Shown piece by piece: positions 35,547-48,479 of a DNA stretch of 64,000 bases. Origin of the DNA: Pyronema omphalodes. Its lineage: Eukaryota > Ascomycota > Pezizomycetes > Pezizales > Pyronemataceae. Each line of letters opens with the position of its first letter. Position 1 is the first letter of the stretch. Below the pieces are notes generated by a model, which did not search any database, was not told where the DNA came from, and saw only the letters and a list, made by a program, of their open reading frames with translations. The position numbers and the translations under genes are program-made. The stretch is taken from assembly GCA_024516155.1 (NCBI GenBank), contig JAJJXM010000011.1:529501-593500 (forward strand), written 5' to 3'.

Positions 35547-37065
35547 GGGTGAGGAAGGATGCTGGGAGTGAGGAGGGCTGTTAGGGGGGTGAGGATAGGC
35601 TGGGGTATGGGAAACTTGGAAAGCGGGATATATATGGTGGAGTGAGGAAGGAGTTTGGTAGAGAAAAGGGATTTGGATTTCATTAGGGATGGGAGGCGGG
35701 GGGTAGACCAGACGAGGCGGGGATAGAGACAGTTAAAGCTAGGAAAGGAATTGGGAAGGGAGTAGAGTGATCTGGATTGGACGTGGTTTCAAGGGGAAAA
35801 ATTAGGAACTGATATGGGACTAAAAGAGGCATGATCTGATCAACTTAAATTTCGAGGAGAAAGGGAATGCGGCAATGTTGGTTGAAGTGAGCCAGTGGGT
35901 GGAAACACGATAGAGCTCGAACAGAGAGCAAGAAACTCTAGTTATTCACCTTTATCGATTGCTACTTCGGTAGACATATCCATAATCTATCGATCTCGGT
36001 GAATAAAACTAGAACAGTCTTCAAATAGAAGAAGAAGAATAAGAAGAACTTTAATAAATATCAACATATCAAATAAATACTTAAATAATCCCTCTCATGC
36101 TGATAAACCATAACTACAAATTCCGATCACTACTGGAGTCTGGTGTAGCTTTGAATCACCAAGGATTCCTTGGCATCTCCGATAATAATAAACCCCTAGA
36201 CTCCTCCAAAAACTCCCACTGAGGAGTATTAGTATTTAAATACCAAATTCCTTGTTCTGTGCTGTATCCTCTTCGGTTCTATATCTGAAACCTGCTGCTC
36301 TTCTGATTGATCTCCAATTCACTTAGTATTAATGTTTCCCACATGCAATCAGTGCGGCACTTGATACTCCGACCGACCCACATATCAGATATGACACATT
36401 CAGGGAGAAATAACTTTTTTCTCGAAATTCGAAATGAAAGAAAAAAAAAAAGGGTTCTTTAGAGGTCCAATAGAAATATGGGGAGTCTTCCAATGTTATG
36501 CATAGATTATCCCATAGTTTAATTTTCTGATAAGTTGTGCACAGATCCTCCAGCAGCTCAAGCGCGGTTACTTTACCGAAGACGTTGATACATTCTGATT
36601 CTGTGCCATACCGAATGTTTTTCTGCACTTTATTCATTAAGCCCTCTTAACGAATAACGCACAGTCCACAGTCCACAGGTCACAGTACGTATATGTAGTG
36701 TATGACGTTTCATCACGAGACTCATCACGAATCTCATGTCAAATCTTCTCGTTACTATGCTATCCAGAAGATTTGAAACAAGCCTTCGATATGAACCATT
36801 TTATTCATCAACCATGACGATTTATTCTATTCGCTCTCAAAATGTATTTTATTTCCTCGTTAATGTACTATCTTTCAAAATGTACCCATTTTGCAAGCAG
36901 AATGATATTTCTATCAATCCCAATCCCAATCTCATTCCCAATCTTAACCCAAAACCTAAATCTTTCCAACCACAGTACCCAGAGATTGCCCGAGAAAAAC
37001 ATACGAGCATCGAAGTTCGTCAGATAATATAACCACAGTAATCGAAAGTTACTATTGCAGATACG
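35547..37065. other. intergenic
   Basis: No gene supported. G/A-rich just after the F-box gene, then AT-rich. A short (AATCCC)n-like patch lies at 36917-36950. Confidence 0.5.
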
Positions 37066-40000
37066 ATGAGCTCGACACCGAACGAGAATGAAAAGAGGGG
37101 GATTAAGCTCGGGAAGGGGAAGAACTCTGAGGGATCTTGCGATAAAAAATCCCCGGAATTATTGGTAAATGCTACTACTTATCATCAGCGGGAGGAGGAA
37201 ATCTCATCATCAGGATCATCATCATCCAAGGGATCCAAAGAATTACCCGACATAGCCGCCACCACCATCGAAATGAGATCCTCCAAGTCCCCACTAACCC
37301 CGACTCTCCCGCAGCCGGAAACGGCCTTCCTACAGCCCATACCCCAAAAAACCATCAACCCAAATACATATTCCAACTCTCCTTCTCTTCCATCTTTCCA
37401 TCGGTCTATCAGAACCCCACATGCCTCACATCGTGTGCAATATCCAGAACAAATACGCAGATCATCTCCGAAGCTCAGAGAACTGGGGAAAAATGCAGAA
37501 GTGAAAGATAGTTCCTTTGATAATTGTGATTATTATGATTACAAAGATTCTAGTTCTCTGGCTATGCGAAATTCGTCACCGCCTACGTCGGTGTTTAATG
37601 GGTCTTTTGAGAGGTCTATTGATAGACGAGGTGGTAGGGGTGGTTATGGTGGGTTTGGTGGGTTTGGTTCTGGTGAGATGACGGGGGGTGGTATTGAGGA
37701 GGAAGATAATGATGATGAAGCGGAAGAAGGAGAAAAATTTGAAGTTGGATATGAAGATTCCCCAGATCCTTTTGAGGATTCCTCATCTCTGGAGCTTAGA
37801 AAAAATCTCATCACGCTAGAATCTTCCTCGAGATCGAAGTCCTGGATTGGATCATCACCAATAACAACACCCCCTCCATCGAAATTTATTTCTCGGAGAT
37901 CTCTGGTACAGGTGGAAACTCCAGCTAGGAAAGGTAGCGAGGAAGAGGAAGAGGAGGGTTTCCTGTCTCGGGAATTACCGGTGGAAGATATGCAGAAAAT
38001 GCCTTGGAATGCACCGTCACGGCAAGGGACTCGAAGAAGAGGACTGACAGATAGGACTAATATCTTTTCTAGCCAGGAGAGGTATGATGAGTTTATAGAC
38101 TCTTCGCCTCCTGCTTTTCAGTCCTCAGAAAAGTCTCATGAGCGTTCATGGAAAACGGATGATACTCAGCAGAGTTTTCCGGAAGCGTCTTGGGAGGGAA
38201 TAAATACCGAAAAACCAGGGCAATATGAAAATCTCTTCTCTGATGAAGAAGAGAAAGGAAATTTCGAGGACGAATTCGAAGAATCGTTAGGCGAGGACCC
38301 ATTCTTTACTTCCTCTTATCTAAATCCGACAAAACCCACTTCATCATCCACAGAAACATCCCTTCAACTTCCTACAAGTCCTATCACACCACAGAGTTTC
38401 CTAAGACCTGAATCCTCGAATGGAGCATCGTTAGAATCTCCATCAAATTTTATTTCGAGAAAACAATCATCACAGAGATCAGTACAAGAGTCTCCAACCA
38501 AGAAGTATAGTGAAGCAGATACCAGCTTTTTCGTCGATGAATATGCAGATGAAGGATCCTCGGATTTTTTCATCGATTCACCCGGTTCTTCAGACCCGTT
38601 TATACACTCCCCACGTTCAATGGATCCGTTCATAGATACCCCACCTCCAACAGATCTCCCCATGAACTCCTCACCCCCAGAACCTCCAATGCAAGCCATC
38701 ATCCGTCAACGGGTTTTAAGTCCCGTAGATTGGGGCTTATCACACTTGGAAGATACCCCCACCAAAAAACGTGGAGAAGAGACTGTCTCCTCTCAACCAT
38801 TTATAAGCTCCTCTCGTATAACTATTCCATTCTCCGAAAAAGCCACGAAGCCCTATTCAAGACCAATATCACGCAACTTTTTATCCCCCACCCAAAAGGA
38901 ACCAAAAACCCCTGCTAAGAAAATTTCGAAACAGTCACTCAGATCTCCTTTTTCTTCACCATCATCTCCTTCTTTATTTAATCGACAAGCAGAATCATCC
39001 AATATTAATTCCAGTTCTTCTTACCGCGGCTCCAGATTTTTCCAAAGCCCTGTCGATACAATAATAGCTACGCCATCACCCGTGGAATCCGCAAAATTTC
39101 CCTCCTCGTTCAATCGTGCAGTCAACAATGTACGTCGCTGGATAGATATAAGTAATCATATTTATAATGACCAGGGAGAGCTTGTGTCTACACCCAGTTG
39201 GGCGAAGCCATATGGTCCAACCACTACTACTACACTTGCGAGCCGGAGCCGACAAATTTCTTCATATCGTAAATCTGTGCTGGAAGAACAAAAAAAAGAA
39301 GAAGAAGAAAAGGAAGAAGGGGGGTTACGTTCATCACCATCATTGCATATTAATATACGTGGGGAGCAGAAGCAGAAGCAGAAGCAGAAGATAAAGAAGA
39401 AAGATGCGAATACGATTCGTATACTTCCCAAGTTTGATCAATATAGCCGAAACAAAAACGGAAAGGATGATGTTGACAGTGATACTGGTACTGGCACACC
39501 TTTCCTATTACGTCGAAGGCAAGATTCGGATATCAACACGATGCTACAACAACGAAGAGGAGTTGGACAGTTGAGATTAGATAAACTCAGGGCAACGCAG
39601 AGAAGAAAGGAAGAGGAAAAAGAGTTGAGGGATATTAGAGAAAGACAAGGAGAAACCCCTGGAGAAGACTTTACTAGCTTGGTGGATTCTTATGTGGATA
39701 TTGTTGATATGGATGCTTTGAGTACTGTCGGTATGGTTGCTGGGAAGGAGAGTTTGAAGAAGATTCTGGAGATGGGGAGGAGGTCTTCAAGGGAGGGAAA
39801 AAATGATAGGAGGTTGAAGGATGTTGTGAGAATAGAGACACTGGAGGGGAAGAGAGGACCAATGCTAGGAAGTCCAGCATATTCGAGTGGAAATGTTAAG
39901 GATAGAAGGAAACGCGTGGGTAACGGGACTACAGGTAGTCCAACAAAGAAACCATCTACTCCACCGAGAGGGCGATATCGAGTGGCAAAGGGAAAGACTT

Positions 40001-42738
40001 TGTGGGAAGAGTTGCTGCAGGCAAACGACGGAGGAGGTTATGAGGAGGAAGAAGAGGAAGAGGAGGAAGCTCTAGGAGATTATAATGCACCTACATATGA
40101 CAAGAAAGAGCCCAATCGGTATTATATCGAGGAAGAATACGATAGCGACGATGTAAGCTTCTTGCACGACAGTACTACAACAACAGACGAGGAAGAAGAG
40201 GCGGAAGTACTAGGAGAATACAGCCATCCTAGATATTACAGACCAGAGGCTAATCCGTGTTACATCGACGATGAATACGAAGATGACTACACAACGTCAT
40301 GGCATGATAGGACATCAATCACGGACGAGGAAGTAGAAGATGAAGCTCTAGGAAAATATAACGAGCCTACGTATGACAGATCAGAGATCACTTGGTATTC
40401 CATGGAAGATGAGGAAGAAAGTGACGATGAAGCCTCATTTTACAACAGGAGTCTAATAACAAATAAGGAAGCACACGATACCACGGAGGATTCTGACAAG
40501 CCTATGTCCACATATAACGAAAAGATTATGTTCAGGATCAGAGATAGATCGATTCCAATATTCACAAAACCATCAGCCCCTATACTTGAGGTTCGGTTCG
40601 GGGAACGCTTAAACATTACACAGGATTTAAGGAATCCTCCACGCGACTTGGAAGATGCAAAGGATCTTGAGCTTTTGGAAGAATACAAGCGCATGAGATG
40701 GGAGGAAGAGGAGCGCCAAAAATACGAGGAAATAAACCCAAGAATAGCGACCAGTCAGAGAGTCTATAATGGAATTGATTTCACCCTCGGCCTTTCTCAG
40801 CGTACAAGAATTAGTATGTTGGTGAGTAAGATACAACAGCATGCAATAAAGTTGACGGATATGAAGCGGGGTCCAAGAAGAGGGAAAGAGAGGAAGGAAA
40901 GGAGATTGAGGGAAAAGGAGGAGAGAGAGAGGAGGGAAGCCGATAGAATGATATTTCTGGGCAAATATGAAGATCTTGCCCAGAAAGACACTGCGCAAGC
41001 CGGTATCAATCGCACAGTAACCAGTTTTTCATCCTCAAACTCAGCATCGGAAGTCTCTGATTTACCATTGGATAATTTACCCTCAAGTCCAATAGCAGAA
41101 ATCTCTGATCAACCATTAGATACTGCACCCTCGGACCCAACAACCCAAGGTTCTTCTTATCAATCCTTGTTATCCGCCGAAGAAGATATTAATACTCAGC
41201 CCTTACTCTCTCCGCCGAGAGTCCATCACCCCAAATACGTCGATGTCCCCTTCTTCAAGAATTCTCGAATCTTTGGCGCGTCCCAGAATTTTATGCCTCT
41301 GATTAGTCACAAAATACCTTTAATCACACATCCCACTCCAGATATCCCCAACTTTATTCTCAGACAAGAACAACTTCCTTTGTGGATACGAGATAAGCGA
41401 GTTGGCGATAGACATGGATTTCTGAACGAGGGACACTACATCCATAGAATCATGGAGTGGATAAGGGAAACATTATTAAGCCCCGAGAATGCAGCAAAAT
41501 TTGTGATTGCGTTAAGAGGTGATTGCACGAGATGGACGGGATTTTCTGATGAAGATGAGGAAATCAGGGAATTAAGTAAAGAGCCTGGACCCTCGAGGAG
41601 TGAAGTTATTACAGTTTTGAATGTATTGTGTAACGAGTTTCCGGAAGGTAAGCACCGGTGCAACCTTGGAAGTAGTTAAAATAATTGGCTAACAATGTGT
41701 ATAGTTCATATCGATGCGCTACCAGGAAATCTCATCAGCTGTCACGATTATCGGGATCCAAAAGTTATTAAAATTCACAGCCAGATATTTTACACCATTG
41801 AAAGGGGAGTTAAGGAAGGGAAATGTGTGTCACATCTCGTCTGGTTGGTTCTTCACGCATTTGTTCACGAGTTTTCACATTACTTGGCCGAAAAGGTCTG
41901 TTTATTCCTCCTGTTGCTGTTAAGACATTTTTTTACTAATCTTTTTTAGGCCACATCTAGGAATCCGATAACTGGGGTGTGGAATTGTAAGTACTTCAGT
42001 AACGATGAGGATAAACTCGGCGATGTGATCGAGTTTCTACTTTTCGGGGGTAAAGCAACCTGGAATTGCGAAATTCCGGAAGTTGATGCACCGGTTCTTA
42101 TTGATTGCTGGGATGGATTTTGGAGAGATCAAAAAGGAAACTTGCAATACATGTCAATCAGATGTGCAGGTGGAGAAGAAATGTTGGAAGTGACACCGAT
42201 TATTCTCAGGAGGGGTAGAAAGGAGTGGTATGCAATTACACAAGCTCCTTGTCGTTGCGAACCTCGAAACCCCGCCGTCAAAGAAACATCACCTGAACAG
42301 GAGCGACTACGACAGATTATACCGCGAATGGAAGAAGTTTATGACGCGGACAGTTTATACGCTGGAAGGGAGGTTAGAGAGGAAGATCGAGAACTTATAA
42401 GGATTCTGAGAGATGGCAAAAAGTTAGCGGAGTCGAACACAGCATATTCTGGGAAGAGATGGCTTCGTCGCGTGGACTACGCAATACCGGTGGGCCTTCC
42501 AGAAGCCATAGAGGGAAAATATGTACTTTTGTTCGTGGAGGTCTGGGCCACACTTACAGCTACATTATTCCTCATACAGCGTGAATCGACATTTGGTTCA
42601 TCCAGTCTATGGCCAACCTGGCAGGAATGGTTTATTGGATCATTGGTAAGTATTTCAGGCTTAGGTTTCTTATTTGTCCCTCTTCGCACCTTGATGATCT
42701 TCGTAGGCACAAGAAAGGACATTCTATTTGGTGTTTAG
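37066..42738 (+). CDS. giant disordered protein with HEFSH zincin-like domain and C-terminal membrane segments
   Basis: About 1853 aa in exons 37066-41647, 41705-41895 and 41950-42738. Introns are 41648-41704 (57 nt) and 41896-41949 (54 nt). Residues 1-~1400 are Ser/Glu-rich and disordered, with DPF(I/F) motifs (for example DPFIHSPRSMDPFIDTPPP), several acidic runs, K/R-E coiled-coil stretches and three 46-residue repeats from residue 1002. The C-terminal part is ordered. LVLHAFVHEFSHYLAEK gives H1582-E-F-S-H1586 across the second intron junction, and GDVIEFLLFGG gives E1619, a plausible third zinc ligand. The pattern HExxH ... E..LFGG occurs in uncharacterised fungal gluzincin-like proteins (family knowledge, not checked). 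Near the end, YVLLFVEVWATLTATLFLI is a likely membrane span. The last exon contains a possible extra intron (42646-42706) that would give a different tail and stop at 42769. Confidence 0.78.
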
Positions 42739-42868
42739 AGTAGGTAACGAATTTTGGTTTCCGGAATAATAAAAATGCATCATCAACTACACTCTCTCTT
42801 TGTGGTACCAAATTTGTCCGAGCCCGCTCTTAGCTAGTGACCAACTCTTCTCTTAACGTATCCCGAAT

Positions 42869-43712
42869 CTAAAGTCTAGTCCTCGTATGTGGATTTCCCC
42901 TCATTTCCACCATCACCCTCCGTTCAAACCTATGCACCAGTCCTAAAGCTGAATCGTCAACTCTTAAATCCCGCCTCCCATTTTTATCACACAAGATTCC
43001 GACCCAAATAAACACCCACGCCATGATAGCACACAAATACCCCACCAGGTCTTTACAAAAGAGAATTGTATGCCTGTATCACCCCATTAGCAAATTCCTT
43101 TCTCGTCCGAATGATTTTACACCAACTCACCTTGCCAAAATCCCCCAAACCGGCAAAAATCCCACCCACTCTTCAAACTGATACAAATCTTTCTGTTCCT
43201 TTACATACCACAACTCCTCATCCTCACTAAACTCCTCACTAGAGTCTCTATTTATATCGCTCGAATTCCGCGAGCTCGTTCGACCCTGAACAATCTCTCC
43301 ATCACTCCTTTGGAGTCGCTCTAGCTCTAGCACCGACACCAAGGTTGCTGGTACTCTAATCCATGGAAATACCCATAATGTAAAAACCTGGTTAACGGTG
43401 ACATAAAGCCTTCTTCTTGGCTCATCGAAAGCGACGGATTCCACCGAGACCTCGATGATTGGGCTTAGGATCTTGTACCAGCGGTAGATCGCGAGGATTA
43501 AAGAGCGGGATGTAACGCGACAGAGGGGATGATCGAAGCGCGCATTGGGTAGGAAATAAGTTTCCAGGGTTTCGCGCTGAATGTGAGGCGGCGAGGTTGT
43601 TAGTGCGCGAATGATATCGGGGATTTCAAAAGCTAATTCGAATCGAGTTTAGCGACAGATTCAATGTTGAAGGATTTATAGATGGATTGAGTTACATACC
43701 TGGATCTTCCAT
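42869..43712 (-). CDS. SigF-like NTF2-like domain protein
   Basis: 239 aa in exons 43712-43700, 43632-43131 and 43073-42869. Introns are 43633-43699 (67 nt) and 43074-43130 (57 nt), with matching phases. The protein starts MEDPAFEIPDIIRALTTSPP, followed by ETYFLPNARFDHPLCR, ILAIYRWYKILSP and VAFDEPRRRLYVTVNQVFTL, then WVFPWIRVPATLVSVLEL and a KDLYQFEEWVGFLPVWGI segment. This order matches the fungal SigF-like NTF2-like family. A membrane span (YLCAIMAWVFIWVGIL) lies near the C-terminus. An acidic Ser-rich insert (SSDINRDSSEEFSEDEE) sits in the domain. The biochemical role is unknown; family members are linked to sporulation or germination by name only. It is convergent with the giant HExxH protein. 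Confidence 0.75.
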
Positions 43713-44183
43713 TATGATTTGTGTATCATGTAGCGGCGTTGAAGGTCAAAATGTGTTGTCAACTATCAATCTGGGAGGGCCCTGGGTTAAGTGCGGGGGT
43801 ATCGGATGACATCACCTAACCATGATCATCAATTCATCGGGTGTCACTCGAGCACATGTTAAGCACGATAAGGCTGCGACTTGCGCACCTACTAAAATAG
43901 GAAAACCATGCAAACGATAATAAAATGTTGAGGTTACTTATCATCAAAACATACACACAGATCTGAATATCAGCCAGTCGGAGAATATACATAAACCATC
44001 TCACAGGATACCAATTTCGTATTCAGTTCATTCCCGGCCACCCGAGGGATATGCATAATCATGAGCAGTGTTCGGATAAATAAGGAAAATAACTCAAAAA
44101 ATTGATTTGTAGTTTTAAACTAGGCCAAAACACATGATAAAAGGCAGTCATAAGATATTAAAAGAAAGGAAAAGAAATGTTTA
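43713..44183. other. intergenic
   Basis: Promoter side of the SigF-like gene. No other gene seen. Confidence 0.45.
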
Positions 44184-45112
44184 CTATGCGGGAGCAACAG
44201 TACTGATGATGGCGGTTGCAACAGAATTGATTGCTTCGGCTGACGGAGCAGGAGTAGCTGAGTGCGCGGGTTGAGCCTGCTGGACAGACTTTGCCAGTTG
44301 CACAGGTCGGACAGGTTGAGCTGGATGGGCGGGCTGTGCGGGCTGTGATTCTTGAGGGGGTTTAGCAGCCGCAGCTCCTTTGGAAGCATCCTGCGCGGCT
44401 TTGTCCTGAGCAGCCTTCTGAACAGTTTGATCTTTTTCAGCTTTATCCTGCGCCGCCTTCTTTGCCGCTCGATCCTCAGCCGCCTTTGCATCCCCCGCGT
44501 GGCCCGTCCTCTTCTGTGCATCCGCCAACTTCTTCTGCGCATCCTCTAGCTGTTTCTTCGCATCATCTACCATCTTCCGAGCTCCAGCAATAGCCTTAGC
44601 ATTCTTCCCATCGACAGTCTTCTGATACCCAACTTGCACTTGATTCACCTTCTTCTTCGCCTCCTTTTGTACCTGATCCGCCGCTCCAATCTGCTGCAAA
44701 TGTTTCCGCATCTTCTACTTATTAAATTTCGCCGCATCAACCTCTTTCTGTGCCACTCCAGCGGCTACTTGATCTCTAACTGCCACAGCAGCTTGTGTTT
44801 CATCCCCGCTGCCATCTCAGCATCTTTGGCGACCTTCATCTTCTGTCGCAACCCCTGGTTTATCTGCCCACCGTGAAGAACCTCAGCATTGTCTTGATTT
44901 TTTTGCAGTTCTACGACTTTAGCTGCGGCGTCGTCGGCGGCAGTTTAATTCCCTGTTGCGGCGGCTGCTGCGGCTTCCACAAGCTTAGCGTCTGCAAGGA
45001 CATGCTGGAAGTCTTTGGCTACAGCGGGGAGAGCAGCTTCTGAGGGCCCGGGGGGCTGCGCCTTGGGTTGCGGTGATGATATTGATATCGCCGACGGTCA
45101 CAGCTGGGGGTT
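44184..45112 (-). pseudogene. decayed Ala/Lys/Gln-rich coiled-coil protein gene
   Basis: The intact 3' part (from 44711) reads MRKHLQQIGAADQVQKEAKK and on to an (A/K/E/D)-rich coiled coil, then a P/Q/A-rich tail ending VATAIISTVAPA. Coding-like sequence of the same composition continues upstream but is broken. There is a TAG just before MRKH, a frameshift near 44815 (the frame of EMAAG and that of DETQAAVAVRDQVAAG differ), and a TAA at about 44945 after EAAAAAATGN. Further upstream, PSEAALPAVAKDFQHVLADA continues in frame to near 45060, and a CTAAC...CCCCCAG acceptor lies at about 45100. Both nonsense codons could derive from CAA/CAG by C-to-T change. It could still be a short live gene from 44711, but the upstream similarity favours decay. 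Family not recognised. Confidence 0.55.
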
Positions 45113-48100
45113 TGTTAGTGGTTGATCATAAGAGGGGATAGTGCCTAGGGCCCAGGGAAACCGCACCGTATTATGTCAAATGGGAACGCGAGAGAAAAGT
45201 GGAGGTGAAGGAGTGTATTCATTGAGAACGATGGTGATCTAGCTCTACGCGTCTACAGAGTGAGATATACCCAATGTGGAAACTCCACCCCCACGTGCCA
45301 GTCATGTAAGCCCTAAAGTGCGGCCAAGACACCAGAACTCTAGGCGACTTTTGACATATTGAGTACGGGCTTGTTGAACTTTTCCTTGCTTTTGGTTGTT
45401 GACTCGCGAGGTGTGTTCTAGACGGCGAATATCGTGGCTGCCATCGATGCGGATGATGACCTGCAGGCCGGGTTGAAACCCTGATTATGATGACCTGTCG
45501 CGCGGTTTTGGCCCTAGGTGTTAGCTTGTGGCTTGGTATTCATGATTCGGACTAGGTGGGGCTACGAACTTATCCGTCGTTGTCGTTGTTTTTACTGTTT
45601 TTGTTATCATTGCGGTTGTTGTCGTTTTTGTTCTTGTTCTAACTTGTTGTTTTTCTGGTCTTTATTATTATTGCTGTCGTGCTTGTTATTATTCTTATTA
45701 TCGCTATTGTCGTTATTGTCGTTATCGTTATTGTTGTTGCCGCCGTCGGTATTGATACGAATATCCTGACGACGATTTATATATCACAGAACCACCAATT
45801 ACGCCACGAGCGGGTGAACGAGCAATCACATCAACAGATGCTGGTCTATATTCGTCACTGAATCAAGTTACGGCCAGGTAAGGAAACATACCAGCTTGCA
45901 CAGGTAACACAGCAAGCGCACAAGCAAGGCCTATGCAAGGTGACAATTCCGTCGAAGAAACGCACGCTGAATTATAGTATTAAATATCTCCAAAAAAAAA
46001 AAGAAAAAAAATTAGTACATTATGTAGATTAAATGTACTAGATTTGATATCATATATATAAACCCGGTAAACCGGTAGATATTTCAATCGGGAATTTGGG
46101 ACATTTATTGGAATCCTTAAAATATCTTTCATCATATTCAACGGCGGGTACCATATCTACGTAGTCGACAAGAAAATTATAAAATTCCAAAACTCCTATA
46201 AGTTCCAGCCGGCCGTCCAGAAGTTCTTCTCTGAATATATCACATGATATATATGTGATTGGCATCACATCTTTGAGCTGGATGAGTAAAACCTAAACAA
46301 AGGGAACGAGGGATTAGATTGGATTAGATTGAGATATAAACTAAAATAGCCTAAACATTAATACAATACTGTATAGTTAGTATCTATTATCTGTTATCTA
46401 CATTGCATACGGCTGGTGCATTTTCCTAGATCATCTTCCTGCTATATATATGTTCATATCACAGCTCGAAAGATGATCCTGCATTTACATAGAGTACACA
46501 GTCTGATTCATTATCTATTTAAAGTTCCGGTACGCATGCTACGACGGAGCTATAGAGTGTCTATAGCTACAGTCGTACCCCAGAGTTATATGAATCGCTA
46601 CATATTTGATATATCTCCACCAGATCATAACCAAGCGAAGGATTAATCTTCATATTATCATTTAAGTTCGATTGTACACACGTACATACGTATATAATAT
46701 ATTGTGATAACTTAACTCGATCCTCAGAAAGTCATTGGCGAATTTTTCGATATCGCGCGCATGCACCGGCAACATGTCTGCTACGGATACAAATAGACGT
46801 TTCCTAGGATTGTCCGACTGACACTGACTTAAGTCGCTAACCTTCTGTCAACATGCTAGCGTTCCTGATCAGACTCTACATCATGGCCACCATTATCATC
46901 ATTAGACTGAGTTCAACAGACCCAGTCGGATATTCAGTAACAGACTCCGGTACGTTAATCAGGCGCTGTTTCCCACCGCTTCTTTATAAAACTGGAATAC
47001 TCGGTATTCAAGCCAGGATGACTCATTTCGTAAAAACTCCAATCTATTGGTTGACGAATCTCTTCTGGATTGCTTCTCTTTTTTATCAAAGGAAAACCGT
47101 TCTAAGCATTTGTTTTCCTCGCCTGTAGGCGTAGAACCCCGGAAACGGGGTATAATCATGGCGCCTGAATGATATCGCCTGCTAATAGCTCGTTACTCTC
47201 TTGATGCCTGCGTTAGTACCCCATGACACAGGACTGTATTGAGTTTCTAGCAAGCAGCTGTCCTCCAGCATACCGCTGTCTCTAGATTGTATGCTCTAAA
47301 CTTAAGAGTTTGTTGCCCAAAAAAAGAGGTATTACAGAGGATAAACATCTAATTAAGCCGACCTCTCTCCTATATTCTCTTCGCGAGCTATGTAATAAAA
47401 AAAAGTTCGATCTGTGCGGGTGACATACCGTTGATTCATTACATGATTTACATTGTAATTGATTCGCTGTTTTGTATCTGCATTTAAGTAAATTAAGTTT
47501 GAGAGCCAAGGTTTTTTAGAATCCAGAAAGCAACACCTACTATGATTTATAAAAATATGTATCAACAGAGTCTCTGTAACAAAGCCTCCTGTATGTTTTA
47601 AGACAACTCTCTTCTTGCAAACTCCAGCCCAGAGAACCATATGCACGACCAAAACCATGACCAAAACACCTCCCAACGCCGCATAACAACAACCAACATA
47701 ATGATAGCAAAGTTTTAATGTTTTTTACATTCAATTTTGGTACCCCGGAACGTATGAAGCTATACGGAAGTCTGAAGAATGGCCGATGGAGGTGAACGAG
47801 TGATATGCCATGCTTAATAACAGTTCGCGCGTGAAATCAAAGTTACTGAGCCCTTCCTTGGAGTACCTCGTGAACAATGGATGTATAGCAGTATCACTAG
47901 AATATACTAATTCGACGATAACTCACCCAAGTCTTATCGTCAGTTCCTCGAAACAATGCTTCGGATAAACTTTACGCTTGAAATAGGTTTATTTCAACGC
48001 TTTCTCAGCACTTCGCACCATTTCACAACCAATCCCTCAACCAGCCAAATAATAAGAAAATTCCGTTCTCCCCTCGCCTTCACTACTTTTCCGATACCAA

Positions 48101-48479
48101 CACCCACCATACAGCCTTACCGACAGTCTCCATGCGGTGGATGAGTGAAACCAAAGCACTTCCTTTGCTAGCACTGCCTCTGCCTTCAACGCCCAACGCC
48201 GTGCTTTCACCCCAACCTTCGACGTCTACGGCACCGAGCACGACTATGTCCTCGGAGGGGGATTCCTCGTACTGTCTGCTAAGCAGAACATCGGCATCTG
48301 GTTTCGGGGGATGAAGCTATCCTCATTTCCGGAAGGATCGAACCCGAGCGCCAGTGTGTGAGGTATGAACTGTACGCTGTTTGACTGAAGGCATTCCGTA
48401 CTCGGATTCCTCTCAATAACCACAATCAAGAAAAGGGAAGTAAATCCGGTGCAATTACCAGTGTTTAGTTCCCAGTGTC
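45113..48479. other. intergenic, no firm gene
   Basis: Contains a (TTG/TTAT)-rich simple tract at 45575-45745. A plausible orphan exon lies at 46050-46300 (minus), and two overlapping open frames at 48132-48350 (plus); both are discussed as findings. The rest is AT-rich without supported genes. Confidence 0.45.

Noticed and set aside
37185..41015. Minus-strand open frames inside the giant gene
   Set aside because: They are shadows of a Ser/Glu-rich coding exon; none has recognisable motifs.
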